Assembly (NCBI GenBank): GCA_001541255.1
Contig: LNQR01000118.1
Span: forward strand, 1 to 44,915
Reading direction: 5' to 3'
Origin: Candidatus Magnetominusculus xianensis
GTDB taxonomy: Bacteria; Nitrospirota; Thermodesulfovibrionia; Thermodesulfovibrionales; Magnetobacteriaceae
Length of the DNA: 44,915 nucleotides
Made by a program: the position numbers and the translations under genes. The notes beneath the pieces are model-generated. The model was not told the DNA's origin, searched no databases, and saw only the letters and a list, made by a program, of their open reading frames with translations. Positions 1 to 7,927 of this stretch are shown piece by piece (within the stretch, counting starts at the first letter, position 1; every line of letters starts with the position of its first letter).

Positions 1-1
1 C

Positions 2-271
2 GTACCGGACATGGTATGCGAGATAGTATCACCTGGCTCATATGAAAGAGATACCGAAGTCAAACGGGCTGTCTACGAAAAATACAAAGTGCCGGAGTTT
101 TGGGTAGTTATACCAGAGTTACAAATGATAGAGATTTTAACTATTGAAAACGGCAGATATATGAAACACTCAATCGCGGAACTCGAAGGCATGGTAACAT
201 CTAAGGTCATAGAAGGCTTAATAATCGACGTAATGGACATATTTGGCTCCTTCAATGCCTCGCTTCTGTAA
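2..271 (+). CDS. Uma2/DUF820 family putative endonuclease, C-terminal part (cut by window start)
   Basis: The reading frame is open to the left edge, so the ATG at 11 is internal. The gene starts outside the window and only about the last 90 codons are present. The residues VPDMVCEIVS, then SYE.DTEVK and a YEKYKVPEFW block, line up almost residue for residue with the complete Uma2 gene at 42394-42888. They correspond to the second half of the PD-(D/E)XK-like Uma2 (DUF820) fold. The cellular role of Uma2 proteins is not established; they are common as dispersed multicopy families. The last residues (GSFNASLL) extend past the point where the paralogue stops. Confidence 0.75.
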   Translation, partial: VPDMVCEIVSPGSYERDTEVKRAVYEKYKVPEFWVVIPELQMIEILTIENGRYMKHSIAELEGMVTSKVIEGLIIDVMDIFGSFNASLL

Positions 272-315
272 TATTGGTCAAAAATAAATCCATGATATTA
301 ATCAATCCGGGCGTA

Positions 316-341
316 CCGGAGACTTTAGTATCAATCTCCGG
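316..341. terminator. possible hairpin between convergent genes
   Basis: CCGGAGA at 316-322 pairs perfectly with TCTCCGG at 335-341 across a 12-base loop. It lies between the end of the Uma2 fragment and the end of the oppositely oriented acetate kinase fusion gene, where a bidirectional terminator would be expected. There is no clear U-tract on either side, so the call is weak. Confidence 0.25.
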
Positions 342-370
342 CTCCAGCACACGGTTGCGTGAGGCGCTCT

Positions 371-2701
371 TTACATAAACGCCCTTGACTGTATGCCCTC
401 GATGTAGCCCTGCATCCCTACAGTGTGCTGTACGGCATTTCCCTCATCCGTGTCGATGTGCATGTCAAGCCTGTATTCAGGGTTTACCCTTACCAGTACG
501 TCCCCAAATGTCAGCTCCCTGCTGCTCTTTATCTTAACTAGCACAACATCCCTGTCCCGCAGACCAAAGCGTAGGGCATCCTCTGTTGACATGTGTACGT
601 GTCTTCTGGCGCATATCACACCTTTTTCTATCTTTAATAATCTGCCCTCTGTGCCCTCAAGCGTTATACCCGGCGTACCTTCTATATCCCCGGAGTCTCT
701 CACAGGGGCATCTATGCCAAGTTTAAACTCCTCTGTCCTTGATATTTCCACCTGACATTCCTTTCTGAACGGGCCAAGTATTCTGACCTTATCTACTCTG
801 CCCTTTGGACCTATGAGATTTACCGTTTCCTCGGCTGCAAACTGCCCGGGCTGACTAAGCGGCGCCCTCTCTCTTAGTGTCTTGCCTGCACCGAACAACT
901 TCTCAAATGCCGCCGGGTTCAGATGCACATGGTGCGCTGAGACATTAACTGGTATGGGCATGTTCTTGTAGTCTTCGATTCTGTTCTTTGATGAATGAAA
1001 TCTGCCCATCGCGTGCAGGGTCTCTCTGGCTATCATCTTCTTTTCATCGGGCTGGATTACGAGGATTTTTACTTTGGATTTCTCGTCTGAAACATCTTCT
1101 ACCTGCATGGTGAGAGGTTTATTCATTTTGTTCAAATCGCTATCAATGATGGTTCCAAATCCCTCAAAGCCCTGGCATACCCTTGCCCTGATTTCATAAG
1201 AACCGGCCCCGATACCGCCTGTGAATATTAAGACGTCAAGGCCGCCTAATGCTGCCGTGTAAGCGCCGATGTATTTTTTTACCCTGTAGCAGAACATCCT
1301 GATGGCTGTCTCGGCCATCACATTTCCTTCTTCTGCAGCTTTGAGTACATCTGTCATGTAGCCGCTCACTCCGGTCAGGCCCTTTAAGCCGCTTTCGGTG
1401 TTCAATATCCTGTTAAGCTCTTCAGTGGTATAACCTATCTGCGTCAGATAGAGCAGCAAACCCGGGTCAACATCCCCGCTTCTGGTTCCCATTATCAGCC
1501 CCTCAAGCGGTGTCATCCCCATACTGACGTCGATGCTTCTGCCGTGGTCTATGGCACATACTGATGAGCCGTGCCCAAGATGGCAGGAGATTATCTTTAG
1601 CTCCTTAACACGCCGCTTTAAAAATTCGGCAGCCTTCAACATGACGAAATTGTGATTTGTCCCGTGAAACCCGTACCGCCGTATGGTTTCGTCCTCGTTG
1701 AGACTCTTTGACAGTGCATAACGATAGGCGTGTTCTGGCATATTTCTGTGAAATGCGGTATCAAAAACCGCCACATGGACTGCCGATGGAATGAGTTTCT
1801 CCAGTACCTCTATTCCCATCAGGTTATATGGATTGTGCATTGGGGCCATTTTATTGCAACTGCGGATGCCCGCTATTACCTCGTCATTTACAACAATTGA
1901 GTTGAAAAATCTATCTCCGCCGTGAACGACCCTATGACCTACGGCCTTGATCTCTTCGATATTCTTTAAATAACCCTTTTTTGGGTCGGCAATTGCAGTT
2001 ATCATAGACTTTAAGGCCGACGCTATATCCTGAAGGGATTCATGCTGCTCCATGCCGCCTAGCGGAGAGTGAATCACGTGTGAGGAGTCCGGGCTGCCAA
2101 TCTTTTCGATAATACCGTCCACAAGCGGCACACTGTACGCGGTATTAAACAGCGTGTATTTCAAAGAGGTGTTGCGGCAGTTTACTACCAGAATTTTAAT
2201 CGGGTCAACGGCAGAGGAAAACTCAAGGTCATACGGGTCATTGTTTACCTTTATTGCCGTCTCTCTCGAGGCCGACCATGTGGTCTCTGTCTGTCTTTTG
2301 ACCAGACGCTTTGTAATCATCTGAACAAACCTTGAAAGGCTCTTTGGATTTTTTGCGAATATCTCAGAGATGGTTTCTCTTGGGAGACGAACCAATAGAG
2401 AATTGTCCGCTGCCACAACATCGACACCCGAAGGCTCTCCGGTAATAATTGACATCTCGCCGAATATCTCACCGCGTGCTAAAGAGGCGATTGATTCCTT
2501 GTTTCCATCGTCGTCACTTATTGAGATATCTACTTTTCCATCGTAAACAATCCACAGAAACCTGCCGATTTCCCCGTGTCTCTTTATGTCGGCACCTTGT
2601 TTGTATTCGACAGTCTCGGCGTTTTGCAAGAGATAATCGATTTCTTCTTTGGTTAAGTCTTCAAACTGCTTGACTGACGATAAAAACTTGACTAATTCCA
2701 T
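371..2701 (-). CDS. Three-domain fusion: CRP-like sensor domain - acetate kinase - PduL phosphotransacylase
   Basis: A 776-residue protein with three complete modules. Residues 1-145 form a CRP/cNMP-binding-type beta-roll (RGEIFGEMSIITGEP at 76-90). Residues 167-570 are acetate kinase: NCRNTSLK from Asn174, HRVVHGG (257-262), MAPMHNP, FDTAFH (313-318), RRYGFHGTNH, HLGHGSS, MGTRSGDVDP, FTGGIG, and DEKKMIARET near the end. Residues 581-760 are PduL: HHVHL (590-594), LSQPGQFAAEETV, RTEEFKLGI, APVRDSGD, RRHVHM (699-704), LDMHID, the His-rich metal-site motifs of the family. PduL interconverts acyl-CoA and acyl phosphate; acetate kinase interconverts acetyl phosphate plus ADP with acetate plus ATP. 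One chain could therefore make acetate and ATP from acetyl-CoA. The phosphate-binding cassette of the sensor domain lacks the usual Pro-Arg-Ser/Ala, so the ligand is uncertain. The ATG at 2701 follows a TAAGGAGG Shine-Dalgarno at 2708-2715. Confidence 0.93.
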   Translation of the reverse strand: MELVKFLSSVKQFEDLTKEEIDYLLQNAETVEYKQGADIKRHGEIGRFLWIVYDGKVDISISDDDGNKESIASLARGEIFGEMSIITGEPSGVDVVAADNSLLVRLPRETISEIFAKNPKSLSRFVQMITKRLVKRQTETTWSASRETAIKVNNDPYDLEFSSAVDPIKILVVNCRNTSLKYTLFNTAYSVPLVDGIIEKIGSPDSSHVIHSPLGGMEQHESLQDIASALKSMITAIADPKKGYLKNIEEIKAVGHRVVHGGDRFFNSIVVNDEVIAGIRSCNKMAPMHNPYNLMGIEVLEKLIPSAVHVAVFDTAFHRNMPEHAYRYALSKSLNEDETIRRYGFHGTNHNFVMLKAAEFLKRRVKELKIISCHLGHGSSVCAIDHGRSIDVSMGMTPLEGLIMGTRSGDVDPGLLLYLTQIGYTTEELNRILNTESGLKGLTGVSGYMTDVLKAAEEGNVMAETAIRMFCYRVKKYIGAYTAALGGLDVLIFTGGIGAGSYEIRARVCQGFEGFGTIIDSDLNKMNKPLTMQVEDVSDEKSKVKILVIQPDEKKMIARETLHAMGRFHSSKNRIEDYKNMPIPVNVSAHHVHLNPAAFEKLFGAGKTLRERAPLSQPGQFAAEETVNLIGPKGRVDKVRILGPFRKECQVEISRTEEFKLGIDAPVRDSGDIEGTPGITLEGTEGRLLKIEKGVICARRHVHMSTEDALRFGLRDRDVVLVKIKSSRELTFGDVLVRVNPEYRLDMHIDTDEGNAVQHTVGMQGYIEGIQSRAFM

Positions 2702-2736
2702 CTGCTGCCTCCTTAAAATGCTTCAATCGTGACGTT

Positions 2737-2766
2737 ATTATATAATACCCTTGAGCTTATTAACAA
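2737..2766 (-). promoter_or_regulatory. candidate promoter of the acetate kinase fusion gene
   Basis: Reading the minus strand, TTGTTA (2766-2761) and a perfect TATAAT (2742-2737) are separated by 18 bases. The start codon is 36 bases further on, after a strong Shine-Dalgarno. Confidence 0.5.
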
Positions 2767-2881
2767 CTGCGCCCAAAATATCGCGTAAGGTATGATAAAA
2801 AAAGTATTGTACCAACTTGAAATATAGTCAGCCGTTATGCTCTACTATCGTTTAGAATGTATTATTTTATAAGGAGGCCGC

Positions 2882-3667
2882 ATGGACACGACTCATTATG
2901 TAAATAGGGCATATGATATGGTCATTCTCTACGCACCGAAGTTACTCCTCGCAGCCGCTGTCCTGGTTGCCGGACTGTGGGTTATTAAGTTTATACATAA
3001 GGCACTGGTTAAGGCAATGAGTTTGGGTAAATTGGAGCCGTCGCTGCAATCATTTCTGGGAAGCATATCAAATATTATACTGAAAGTGCTGCTATTTATC
3101 AGCGTTGCTTCAATGGTTGGAATAGCGACAACATCTTTTGTAGCTATTTTGGGAGCCGCAGGGTTGGCGGTCGGTCTTGCGTTACAGAATAATCTGGCTA
3201 ACTTTGCTGGCGGCGTTCTTATTTTACTGTTTAAGCCTTTTAAGGTTGGCGATGTAATTTCAGCCCAGGGATTTACAGGTAAAGTCAGCGAAATCGGGAT
3301 ATTTCATACCGTTATCAAGACTTCAGACAACAAGACCATTATTATTCCAAACGGCCCGCTCTCCGGCGGAAGCATTACAAACGTCTCTACCGAGCCTCAG
3401 CGAAGACTAGACCTGACGTTTGGCATTGCAGAAAACGGCGATATTCAACATATTAAGGCAATCTTTCTCTCAATGTTTAATGAAGACAGCCGTATCTTAA
3501 AGACCCCGGCGCCTGCAATAAAAGTAATTGAAATAGCTGAGGCCGCGATAAAAATGTCTGTCTTCCTCTGGTGTAACGCGGCAGACTATGCAGCTTTAAG
3601 CGATGAAATGCCTGAGACAGCCAAAAATGTATTTACCGCCAAAGGGATTAAAATAACATATCCATAG
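2882..3667 (+). CDS. Small-conductance mechanosensitive channel, MscS family
   Basis: A 261-residue inner-membrane protein with the minimal MscS layout. There are hydrophobic segments near residues 15-35 and 60-80, then a Gly/Ala-rich pore helix (AILGAAGLAVGLALQNNLANFAGGVLIL, about 88-115), and a soluble beta domain containing GDVI, GKVSEIGI and IPNGPLSGGSITN. Such channels release solutes on hypo-osmotic shock. The length is close to that of E. coli MscS. The ATG at 2882 follows AAGGAGG. The gene is divergent from the acetate kinase fusion. A second, larger MscS relative lies at 43025-44509. Confidence 0.92.
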   Translation: MDTTHYVNRAYDMVILYAPKLLLAAAVLVAGLWVIKFIHKALVKAMSLGKLEPSLQSFLGSISNIILKVLLFISVASMVGIATTSFVAILGAAGLAVGLALQNNLANFAGGVLILLFKPFKVGDVISAQGFTGKVSEIGIFHTVIKTSDNKTIIIPNGPLSGGSITNVSTEPQRRLDLTFGIAENGDIQHIKAIFLSMFNEDSRILKTPAPAIKVIEIAEAAIKMSVFLWCNAADYAALSDEMPETAKNVFTAKGIKITYP

Positions 3668-3724
3668 ATTTTATATTACAGCTAAGGTGCTTACGTTCGG
3701 TCACCTCAAACACTCATCTGCTTG

Positions 3725-4063
3725 TTATCCCTTGTGGTGATGCTGGGGATCTCGCCGTTGAACATAAGACCGCAAAACGGCATTGATGAGGGATTGGTAG
3801 CCTCTGCCGGTCTTACGGAAGTAGTCAAGTATGTCCTTGTCAATTCGCATGTTCAGAACGGCCTTAGGGTGCGGCAACTCTACTGTGATGTTATCCCAAT
3901 CCATGACCATTTCAGCCTCATCAGAATCAGAGGCAACACAGGCTTCTATCTCTGCCTGTGTCATGCTGGCGGCCTTCTCCCAATCGGAAAGCGTCCCCTC
4001 ACGCTCGACCAGCTTGCTCAATTCATTATCCGTGTATTTGACGATATGCTCTTTCCTCGCCAT
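3725..4063 (-). CDS. brnA: BrnA-type antitoxin
   Basis: A 112-residue protein directly downstream of and overlapping a BrnT toxin gene by 38 bases. The acidic N-terminal half would wrap the toxin. The C-terminal half (HPKAVLNMRIDKDILDYFRKTG followed by YQSLINAVLRSYVQ) has the ribbon-helix-helix pattern of BrnA, which binds DNA and autoregulates its operon. The family name rests on this motif and on the adjacent toxin. Translation is probably coupled to brnT. Confidence 0.85.
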   Translation of the reverse strand: MARKEHIVKYTDNELSKLVEREGTLSDWEKAASMTQAEIEACVASDSDEAEMVMDWDNITVELPHPKAVLNMRIDKDILDYFRKTGRGYQSLINAVLRSYVQRRDPQHHHKG

Positions 4064-4292
4064 CGCGCGACCTCCTGAAAGATATTATACGGCGGAGATC
4101 TCCCCGCCACGTCCACACAACCGTGTAACACTTCTCGCCAATAATGGCGATAGTAGCAAAACGGAACTCAGTATTTTTGAAGGCTGGCACATGAACTGCT
4201 TTTCGACCGTCAAACATCAGCCGCGTATTCCGAAAGTCAAGGCGATGTTTATCAAGGTTCTTTTGCCGTTTTGCTTCATCCCACTCAAACAT
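4026..4292 (-). CDS. brnT: BrnT-type ribonuclease toxin
   Basis: An 88-residue protein starting with FEWDEAKRQKNLDKHRLDF, the BrnT family signature, and ending with the RRIISFRRSRDGEERAYR block that carries conserved basic residues. BrnT toxins are RelE-fold ribonucleases that inhibit translation and are neutralised by BrnA. The ATG at 4292 lies only five bases after the -10 box of a strong promoter and has no Shine-Dalgarno, so the message is probably leaderless. The family motif begins at residue 2, which supports this start. This is the first gene of the brnTA operon, divergent from the zinc-uptake operon. Confidence 0.87.
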   Translation of the reverse strand: MFEWDEAKRQKNLDKHRLDFRNTRLMFDGRKAVHVPAFKNTEFRFATIAIIGEKCYTVVWTWRGDLRRIISFRRSRDGEERAYRQIHG

Positions 4293-4297
4293 ATTAT

Positions 4298-4326
4298 ATT
4301 GTAGACAATTTGTCTATACATGTCAA
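4298..4326 (-). promoter_or_regulatory. brnTA promoter with a palindromic operator in its spacer
   Basis: On the minus strand, a perfect -35 TTGACA (4326-4321) is followed after 17 bases by TACAAT (4303-4298). A perfect inverted repeat, TAGACAA-T-TTGTCTA (4302-4316), fills the spacer and reaches into the -10. Occupancy would exclude RNA polymerase, as expected for BrnA autorepression. The binding protein is inferred. Confidence 0.7.
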
Positions 4327-4410
4327 GACCTCGAATTGCCTCACGAAAAAACTACATGACCTTTGAAGGAATGACTGGCAACGGTGAGACCAGGGCGGTG
4401 AATTGTGGCA

Positions 4411-4440
4411 TTGACAAATGCAACCTCGTTGCAATATAAT
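4411..4440 (+). promoter_or_regulatory. Promoter of the zinc-uptake operon with a palindromic operator in its spacer
   Basis: TTGACA (4411-4416) and TATAAT (4435-4440) both match consensus, with an 18-base spacer. A perfect inverted repeat, TGCAAC-CTC-GTTGCA (4419-4433), fills the spacer. It is the natural candidate for a Zur-type box bound by the product of the first gene of the operon; binding is inferred. Confidence 0.7.
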
Positions 4441-4446
4441 ATACAC

Positions 4447-4875
4447 ATGGAACATCATACAGTAATGGCGATAGCTGCACTGAAAGACAAGGGGTTTCGA
4501 CTAACTAAAATCAGGAAACTCATTATAGAGATATTTTTCTCTAACACGGTCACGCCCATATCTGCCCCTGAACTAAAAACCCATCTCATGGCCCTTGACG
4601 TGAAAGTGAATAAGACAACTGTGTATCGGGAGCTGGACTTTTTATCCGCACAGGGCATAATAGTGGAAGTCAATGCCGGTGACGGCAAGAAACGATATGA
4701 GCTTGACCGCTCTGACCATCACCACCATATATTGTGTCTGAAGTGCAGTGCCGTTGAGTGCGTAACTATCGAAGACTGCGCGCTGGAGGAGCAGTTAAGC
4801 CGTGTTGATTTAAAAAATTTTAAAGTTACCGGTCATGCGTTGAATTTTTTTGGCCTTTGTGTGGGGTGCAGGTGA
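4447..4875 (+). CDS. Fur-family transcriptional regulator, probably Zur-like
   Basis: About 142 residues. A winged-helix N-terminus (RLTKIRKLIIEIFF, then KVNKTTVYRELDFLSAQGII) is followed by a metal-binding dimerisation domain with DHHHHILCLKC and a terminal CVGC, the structural zinc cysteine pairs of the family. Placement directly upstream of znuACB suggests zinc sensing (Zur). An earlier ATG at 4405 would put the promoter inside the coding region, so 4447 is preferred. This ATG is only six bases after the -10, implying a leaderless message; the ATG at 4465 is the alternative. The stop overlaps the znuA GTG start by four bases. Confidence 0.87.
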   Translation: MEHHTVMAIAALKDKGFRLTKIRKLIIEIFFSNTVTPISAPELKTHLMALDVKVNKTTVYRELDFLSAQGIIVEVNAGDGKKRYELDRSDHHHHILCLKCSAVECVTIEDCALEEQLSRVDLKNFKVTGHALNFFGLCVGCR

Positions 4876-5762
4876 AATGGACAGCCATATCAAGGCTGCC
4901 GCTAATAATCGCCGCTGTCACGGCCTTGTTAATATTACCGCCAAACGCAAACGCTGCGATAAAAGTTGCCGCATCTATTTATCCCCTTGCCCACTTTGCC
5001 AAACAAGTGGGGGGCAGCCTCACCGATGTAGAGACCATTATCCCCGCTGGAGTAGAGCCGCACGAATTCGAACCTGCCCCTAAGGACATAAGGCGTATAT
5101 ATTCGTCGCGTGTGTTTATATTTAACGGAGCCGGTATTGACCTGTGGGCTGAGAAAATAGCACCGGACTTAGAAAAAACAGGTGTCCTTACGGTAAACAT
5201 GACATCTGGCATCACACTTCAGCAGCACCATGGGCGGACAGACCCGCACACGTGGCTTGACCCCGTGTTTGCGCAAAAAGAGGTAGAAATCATACGTGAT
5301 TCATTCGCAAAGGCAGACCACGAAAACGGGCAGACCTATAGAACAGGCGCAGAGGTATATCTGGGAAAATTAAGGGCATTAGACAAAAAATTCAGAGACG
5401 GCCTTAAATCCTGCACAACACGTAAGATTGTGGTAACACACGGCGCCTTTGCGTACTTAGCGCAGCGGTATAACTTAGAGACACTGGTATTAAGCGGTCT
5501 TTCACCGTCTGAGGAACCATCGCCGCGGCGTTTAGGCGAGGCGGTGACGACTGCCCGGGCGCATGGCATAAAATATATCTTTTTTGAATCCCTCGTAAGC
5601 CCTAAAATAGCCGAAACAGTAGCACGTGAAATAGGTGCATCAACGCTGGTACTCAATCCACTGGAGGGACTGACGCCAGCCGATGCCAAAGCAGGCAGAG
5701 ACTATATCTCCATTATGGAAGGCAACCTTAAAAACCTGCGCACAGCGCTCTCCTGCCAATGA
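4872..5762 (+). CDS. znuA: Zinc ABC transporter substrate-binding protein
   Basis: A 296-residue periplasmic protein with an N-terminal signal peptide (MKWTAISRLPLIIAAVTALL, cleavage near ANA-AIKV). It carries the cluster A-I solute-binding motifs and candidate zinc ligands: EPHEFEP, DPHTWLDP preceded by a short His pair, VTHGAFAYLA, and a C-terminal LNPLEGL where an Asp-Pro is more usual. It captures zinc for ZnuBC. The GTG at 4872 overlaps the regulator stop as GTGA and gives a proper signal peptide; the longer TTG start at 4857 does not improve it. The stop overlaps znuC as ATGA. Confidence 0.9.
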   Translation: MKWTAISRLPLIIAAVTALLILPPNANAAIKVAASIYPLAHFAKQVGGSLTDVETIIPAGVEPHEFEPAPKDIRRIYSSRVFIFNGAGIDLWAEKIAPDLEKTGVLTVNMTSGITLQQHHGRTDPHTWLDPVFAQKEVEIIRDSFAKADHENGQTYRTGAEVYLGKLRALDKKFRDGLKSCTTRKIVVTHGAFAYLAQRYNLETLVLSGLSPSEEPSPRRLGEAVTTARAHGIKYIFFESLVSPKIAETVAREIGASTLVLNPLEGLTPADAKAGRDYISIMEGNLKNLRTALSCQ

Positions 5763-6517
5763 AAACAAGCGGCACATACTGTATAGAAGCTGAAAACATT
5801 AATTTCAGCTTCGACAAAAACGTTGTCATAGAAAACGTAAGTTTTAAAATTGCCGAAGGTCAGTACACCGGCCTGATAGGGCCAAACGGAGGCGGCAAGA
5901 CCACGCTTATCAGGATAATACTTGGCCTTCTTACACCGTCATCAGGTACTGTGAGGCTCTTTGGTGAACCCTCTATTGAGTTTACAAGGCGTTTCCTGAT
6001 TGGATACGTGCCTCAGAACGCCTCACAGTCGGAGTTTTACTTTCCCGCAACCGCCCATGAAATCGTCAGAAGCGGGCGTACTGCAAGACGGGGTCTGTTT
6101 AAGAGATTCACAAAGGAAGACAATTCAGCCGTTGCTCAAGCTATGGAAACCGCAGGGGTGGTTGATTTCAAAGACCGCCTGATTGGAAAACTCTCCGGTG
6201 GTCAGCGCCAGCGTGTATTTATCGCAAGGGCACTGGCCGGAGACCCAAAGGTGCTAATCCTTGACGAACCGGCTGTTGGTGTGGACACGGCCTCGAAGGA
6301 GCGTTTCTATGAATTTCTGCAAAAACTCAATAAAGAAAGCGGCATAACCATCCTGTTTGTGACGCACGACTTAGGGGTTATAGCACACGAAGTAGAAACT
6401 GTATTATGCCTGAACACAACACTATTGTGCCACAGTGAGCCTGGGCAGTTCACAGAGGACAGGCTTGTTGAGATCGCCTATGGCGGTATGGTAACGCCGG
6501 TAGTTCACAGGCACTGA
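5759..6517 (+). CDS. znuC: Zinc ABC transporter ATP-binding protein
   Basis: A 252-residue ATPase with Walker A GPNGGGKTT, a Q-loop near GYVPQNA, the ABC signature LSGGQRQRV, Walker B VLILDEP and the H-loop FVTHD. It powers zinc import through ZnuB. Its start overlaps the znuA stop (ATGA), so translation is coupled. The sequence alone cannot exclude manganese as a substrate; zinc is preferred from the Fur-family regulator and the ZnuA motifs. Confidence 0.9.
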   Translation: MKTSGTYCIEAENINFSFDKNVVIENVSFKIAEGQYTGLIGPNGGGKTTLIRIILGLLTPSSGTVRLFGEPSIEFTRRFLIGYVPQNASQSEFYFPATAHEIVRSGRTARRGLFKRFTKEDNSAVAQAMETAGVVDFKDRLIGKLSGGQRQRVFIARALAGDPKVLILDEPAVGVDTASKERFYEFLQKLNKESGITILFVTHDLGVIAHEVETVLCLNTTLLCHSEPGQFTEDRLVEIAYGGMVTPVVHRH

Positions 6518-6537
6518 GAGAGGTCGAGGGGGAGGCG

Positions 6538-7341
6538 ATGCCTGAGATATTTCAGTTTGATTTTATGCTGAGGGCATTCGCTGCCGGTGCGATCTTGGCT
6601 GTAATTGCCCCTGTGATAGGGATATTTATGGTTGTAAGGCGGTATTCACTGATGGCGGACACACTTGCTCATATTTCACTAACGGGGGTGGCGGCGGGGA
6701 TGCTGCTGAAGTCATATCCGCTTGGCGGGGCGCTGGTCGTGTCTGTAGCTGCCGCTGTGGGGATAGAAAAGCTGCGCGGGTCGAGGGTGGTATTTGGGGA
6801 GTCTGCCGTAGCGCTTTTTTTCTGGGGCGGGATGGCGGCGGCGGTTGTGCTGTTGAGCATGGCGGGCGGGTTTAATGCCGGGCTGTTTGCGTATCTCTTT
6901 GGGAGCATTTCAACTGTAACAGAGAGGGATTTATATCTCATCGCGGCGCTTGGTGTGTTGATTCTTGCGGCTATTTTTCTGCTTTATAAGGAGCTGTTTT
7001 TCGTGTCCTTCGATGAGTCTCTGGCAAAGGCTAATGGTCTGAGGGCAGAGGCCTTTAATCTTGTCATAGTAATTCTGGCAGCAGTGGCGATAGTGCTGGC
7101 GATGCCGATAGTGGGGGCACTGCTGATAGGCGCCCTGATGGTGGTGCCCGTAGTAACGGCGATGCAGTTTGCCGTGAGTTTTAAGCAAACACTCTTTATA
7201 TCGATTGTAATATCGCTGATTTCGGTGTTATGCGGTCTTGTCTTGTCGTATTACCTTGACATAGCAAGCGGCGGGACAATCGTAATAACGGCATTAGGAA
7301 TTTTTATATTTGTATGGCTGATAACCGGTAAAAGGAGATGA
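6538..7341 (+). CDS. znuB: Zinc ABC transporter permease
   Basis: A 267-residue, very hydrophobic protein with about eight membrane segments and the family motifs RRYSLMADTLAHISLTGVA near residues 29-47 and ALLIGALMVVPVVTA near 195-210. It forms the membrane channel of the ZnuABC importer. It lies 20 bases after znuC with a GGGGGAGG Shine-Dalgarno. The local sequence is richer in G than its neighbours, mainly from Gly/Ala/Val codons. Confidence 0.9.
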   Translation: MPEIFQFDFMLRAFAAGAILAVIAPVIGIFMVVRRYSLMADTLAHISLTGVAAGMLLKSYPLGGALVVSVAAAVGIEKLRGSRVVFGESAVALFFWGGMAAAVVLLSMAGGFNAGLFAYLFGSISTVTERDLYLIAALGVLILAAIFLLYKELFFVSFDESLAKANGLRAEAFNLVIVILAAVAIVLAMPIVGALLIGALMVVPVVTAMQFAVSFKQTLFISIVISLISVLCGLVLSYYLDIASGGTIVITALGIFIFVWLITGKRR

Positions 7342-7351
7342 CCAATCGCCC

Positions 7352-7792
7352 ATGATGAAAGACGCTGTCATAGAGACCGGCAGGGTGATAAAAACAGACG
7401 GTGTAACGGCCACTGTCATGATAGACAAGGGTGCAGCCTGCAAGGGCTGTGGAAAGGGGCAGATGGGGATGTGCAACCCCGGAGGCTCCGGCATGGTCAT
7501 GGAGGTCAATAACACGCTTAATGCCACAGTGAATGATATAGTTACGGTCGGCATAGACAGCAGTGTTCAAAAGAAGGGATACCTGTTACTCTACCTGCTT
7601 CCCACATTTAATTTTATGCTTGGGGCGGTAATTGGATACATACTAAAGCACACGTTTAACATATCGTATCTGGATGTGGCATCAGGCTTTCTGTCTTTAA
7701 TCGTAACACTGTTCTTTTCATTTAAATGGCTGCGTAAAATGGAGAAGACCGAAAAATTATTTATTAAATCAGTAGTAAAAAGCACACCCTAA
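7352..7792 (+). CDS. SoxR-reducing / RseC-like membrane protein
   Basis: A 146-residue protein with an N-terminal beta-rich domain carrying the Cys cluster CKGCGKGQMGMC (residues 30-42) and two C-terminal membrane segments (about 75-95 and 105-125). This is the RseC/MucC layout; members are linked to SoxR reduction or envelope-stress signalling through a putative Fe-S centre. It lies 10 bases after znuB and is probably the last gene of the zinc operon. A second ATG at 7355 is equally possible as start. Confidence 0.75.
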   Translation: MMKDAVIETGRVIKTDGVTATVMIDKGAACKGCGKGQMGMCNPGGSGMVMEVNNTLNATVNDIVTVGIDSSVQKKGYLLLYLLPTFNFMLGAVIGYILKHTFNISYLDVASGFLSLIVTLFFSFKWLRKMEKTEKLFIKSVVKSTP

Positions 7793-7927
7793 CTTTTCCC
7801 TGATACGGGAATACGTCCCACAACTGTACACCAAATAATTTTTTGCCGCTGCGTGGAACTTTTCCAATCAGCCGTTGTCTATAGAAGTAACGATTGCAAT
7901 CGAAAAAAAGAAACGGAGGTACTAAAG

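Noticed and set aside
3831..4304. 157-codon plus-strand frame over the brnTA genes
   Set aside because: Antisense to a matching toxin-antitoxin pair with its own promoter and operator; no motif in the translation.
4405..4446. Upstream ATG extension of the Fur-family regulator
   Set aside because: It would place a consensus promoter and its palindrome inside the coding region, and the extra residues do not match the family.
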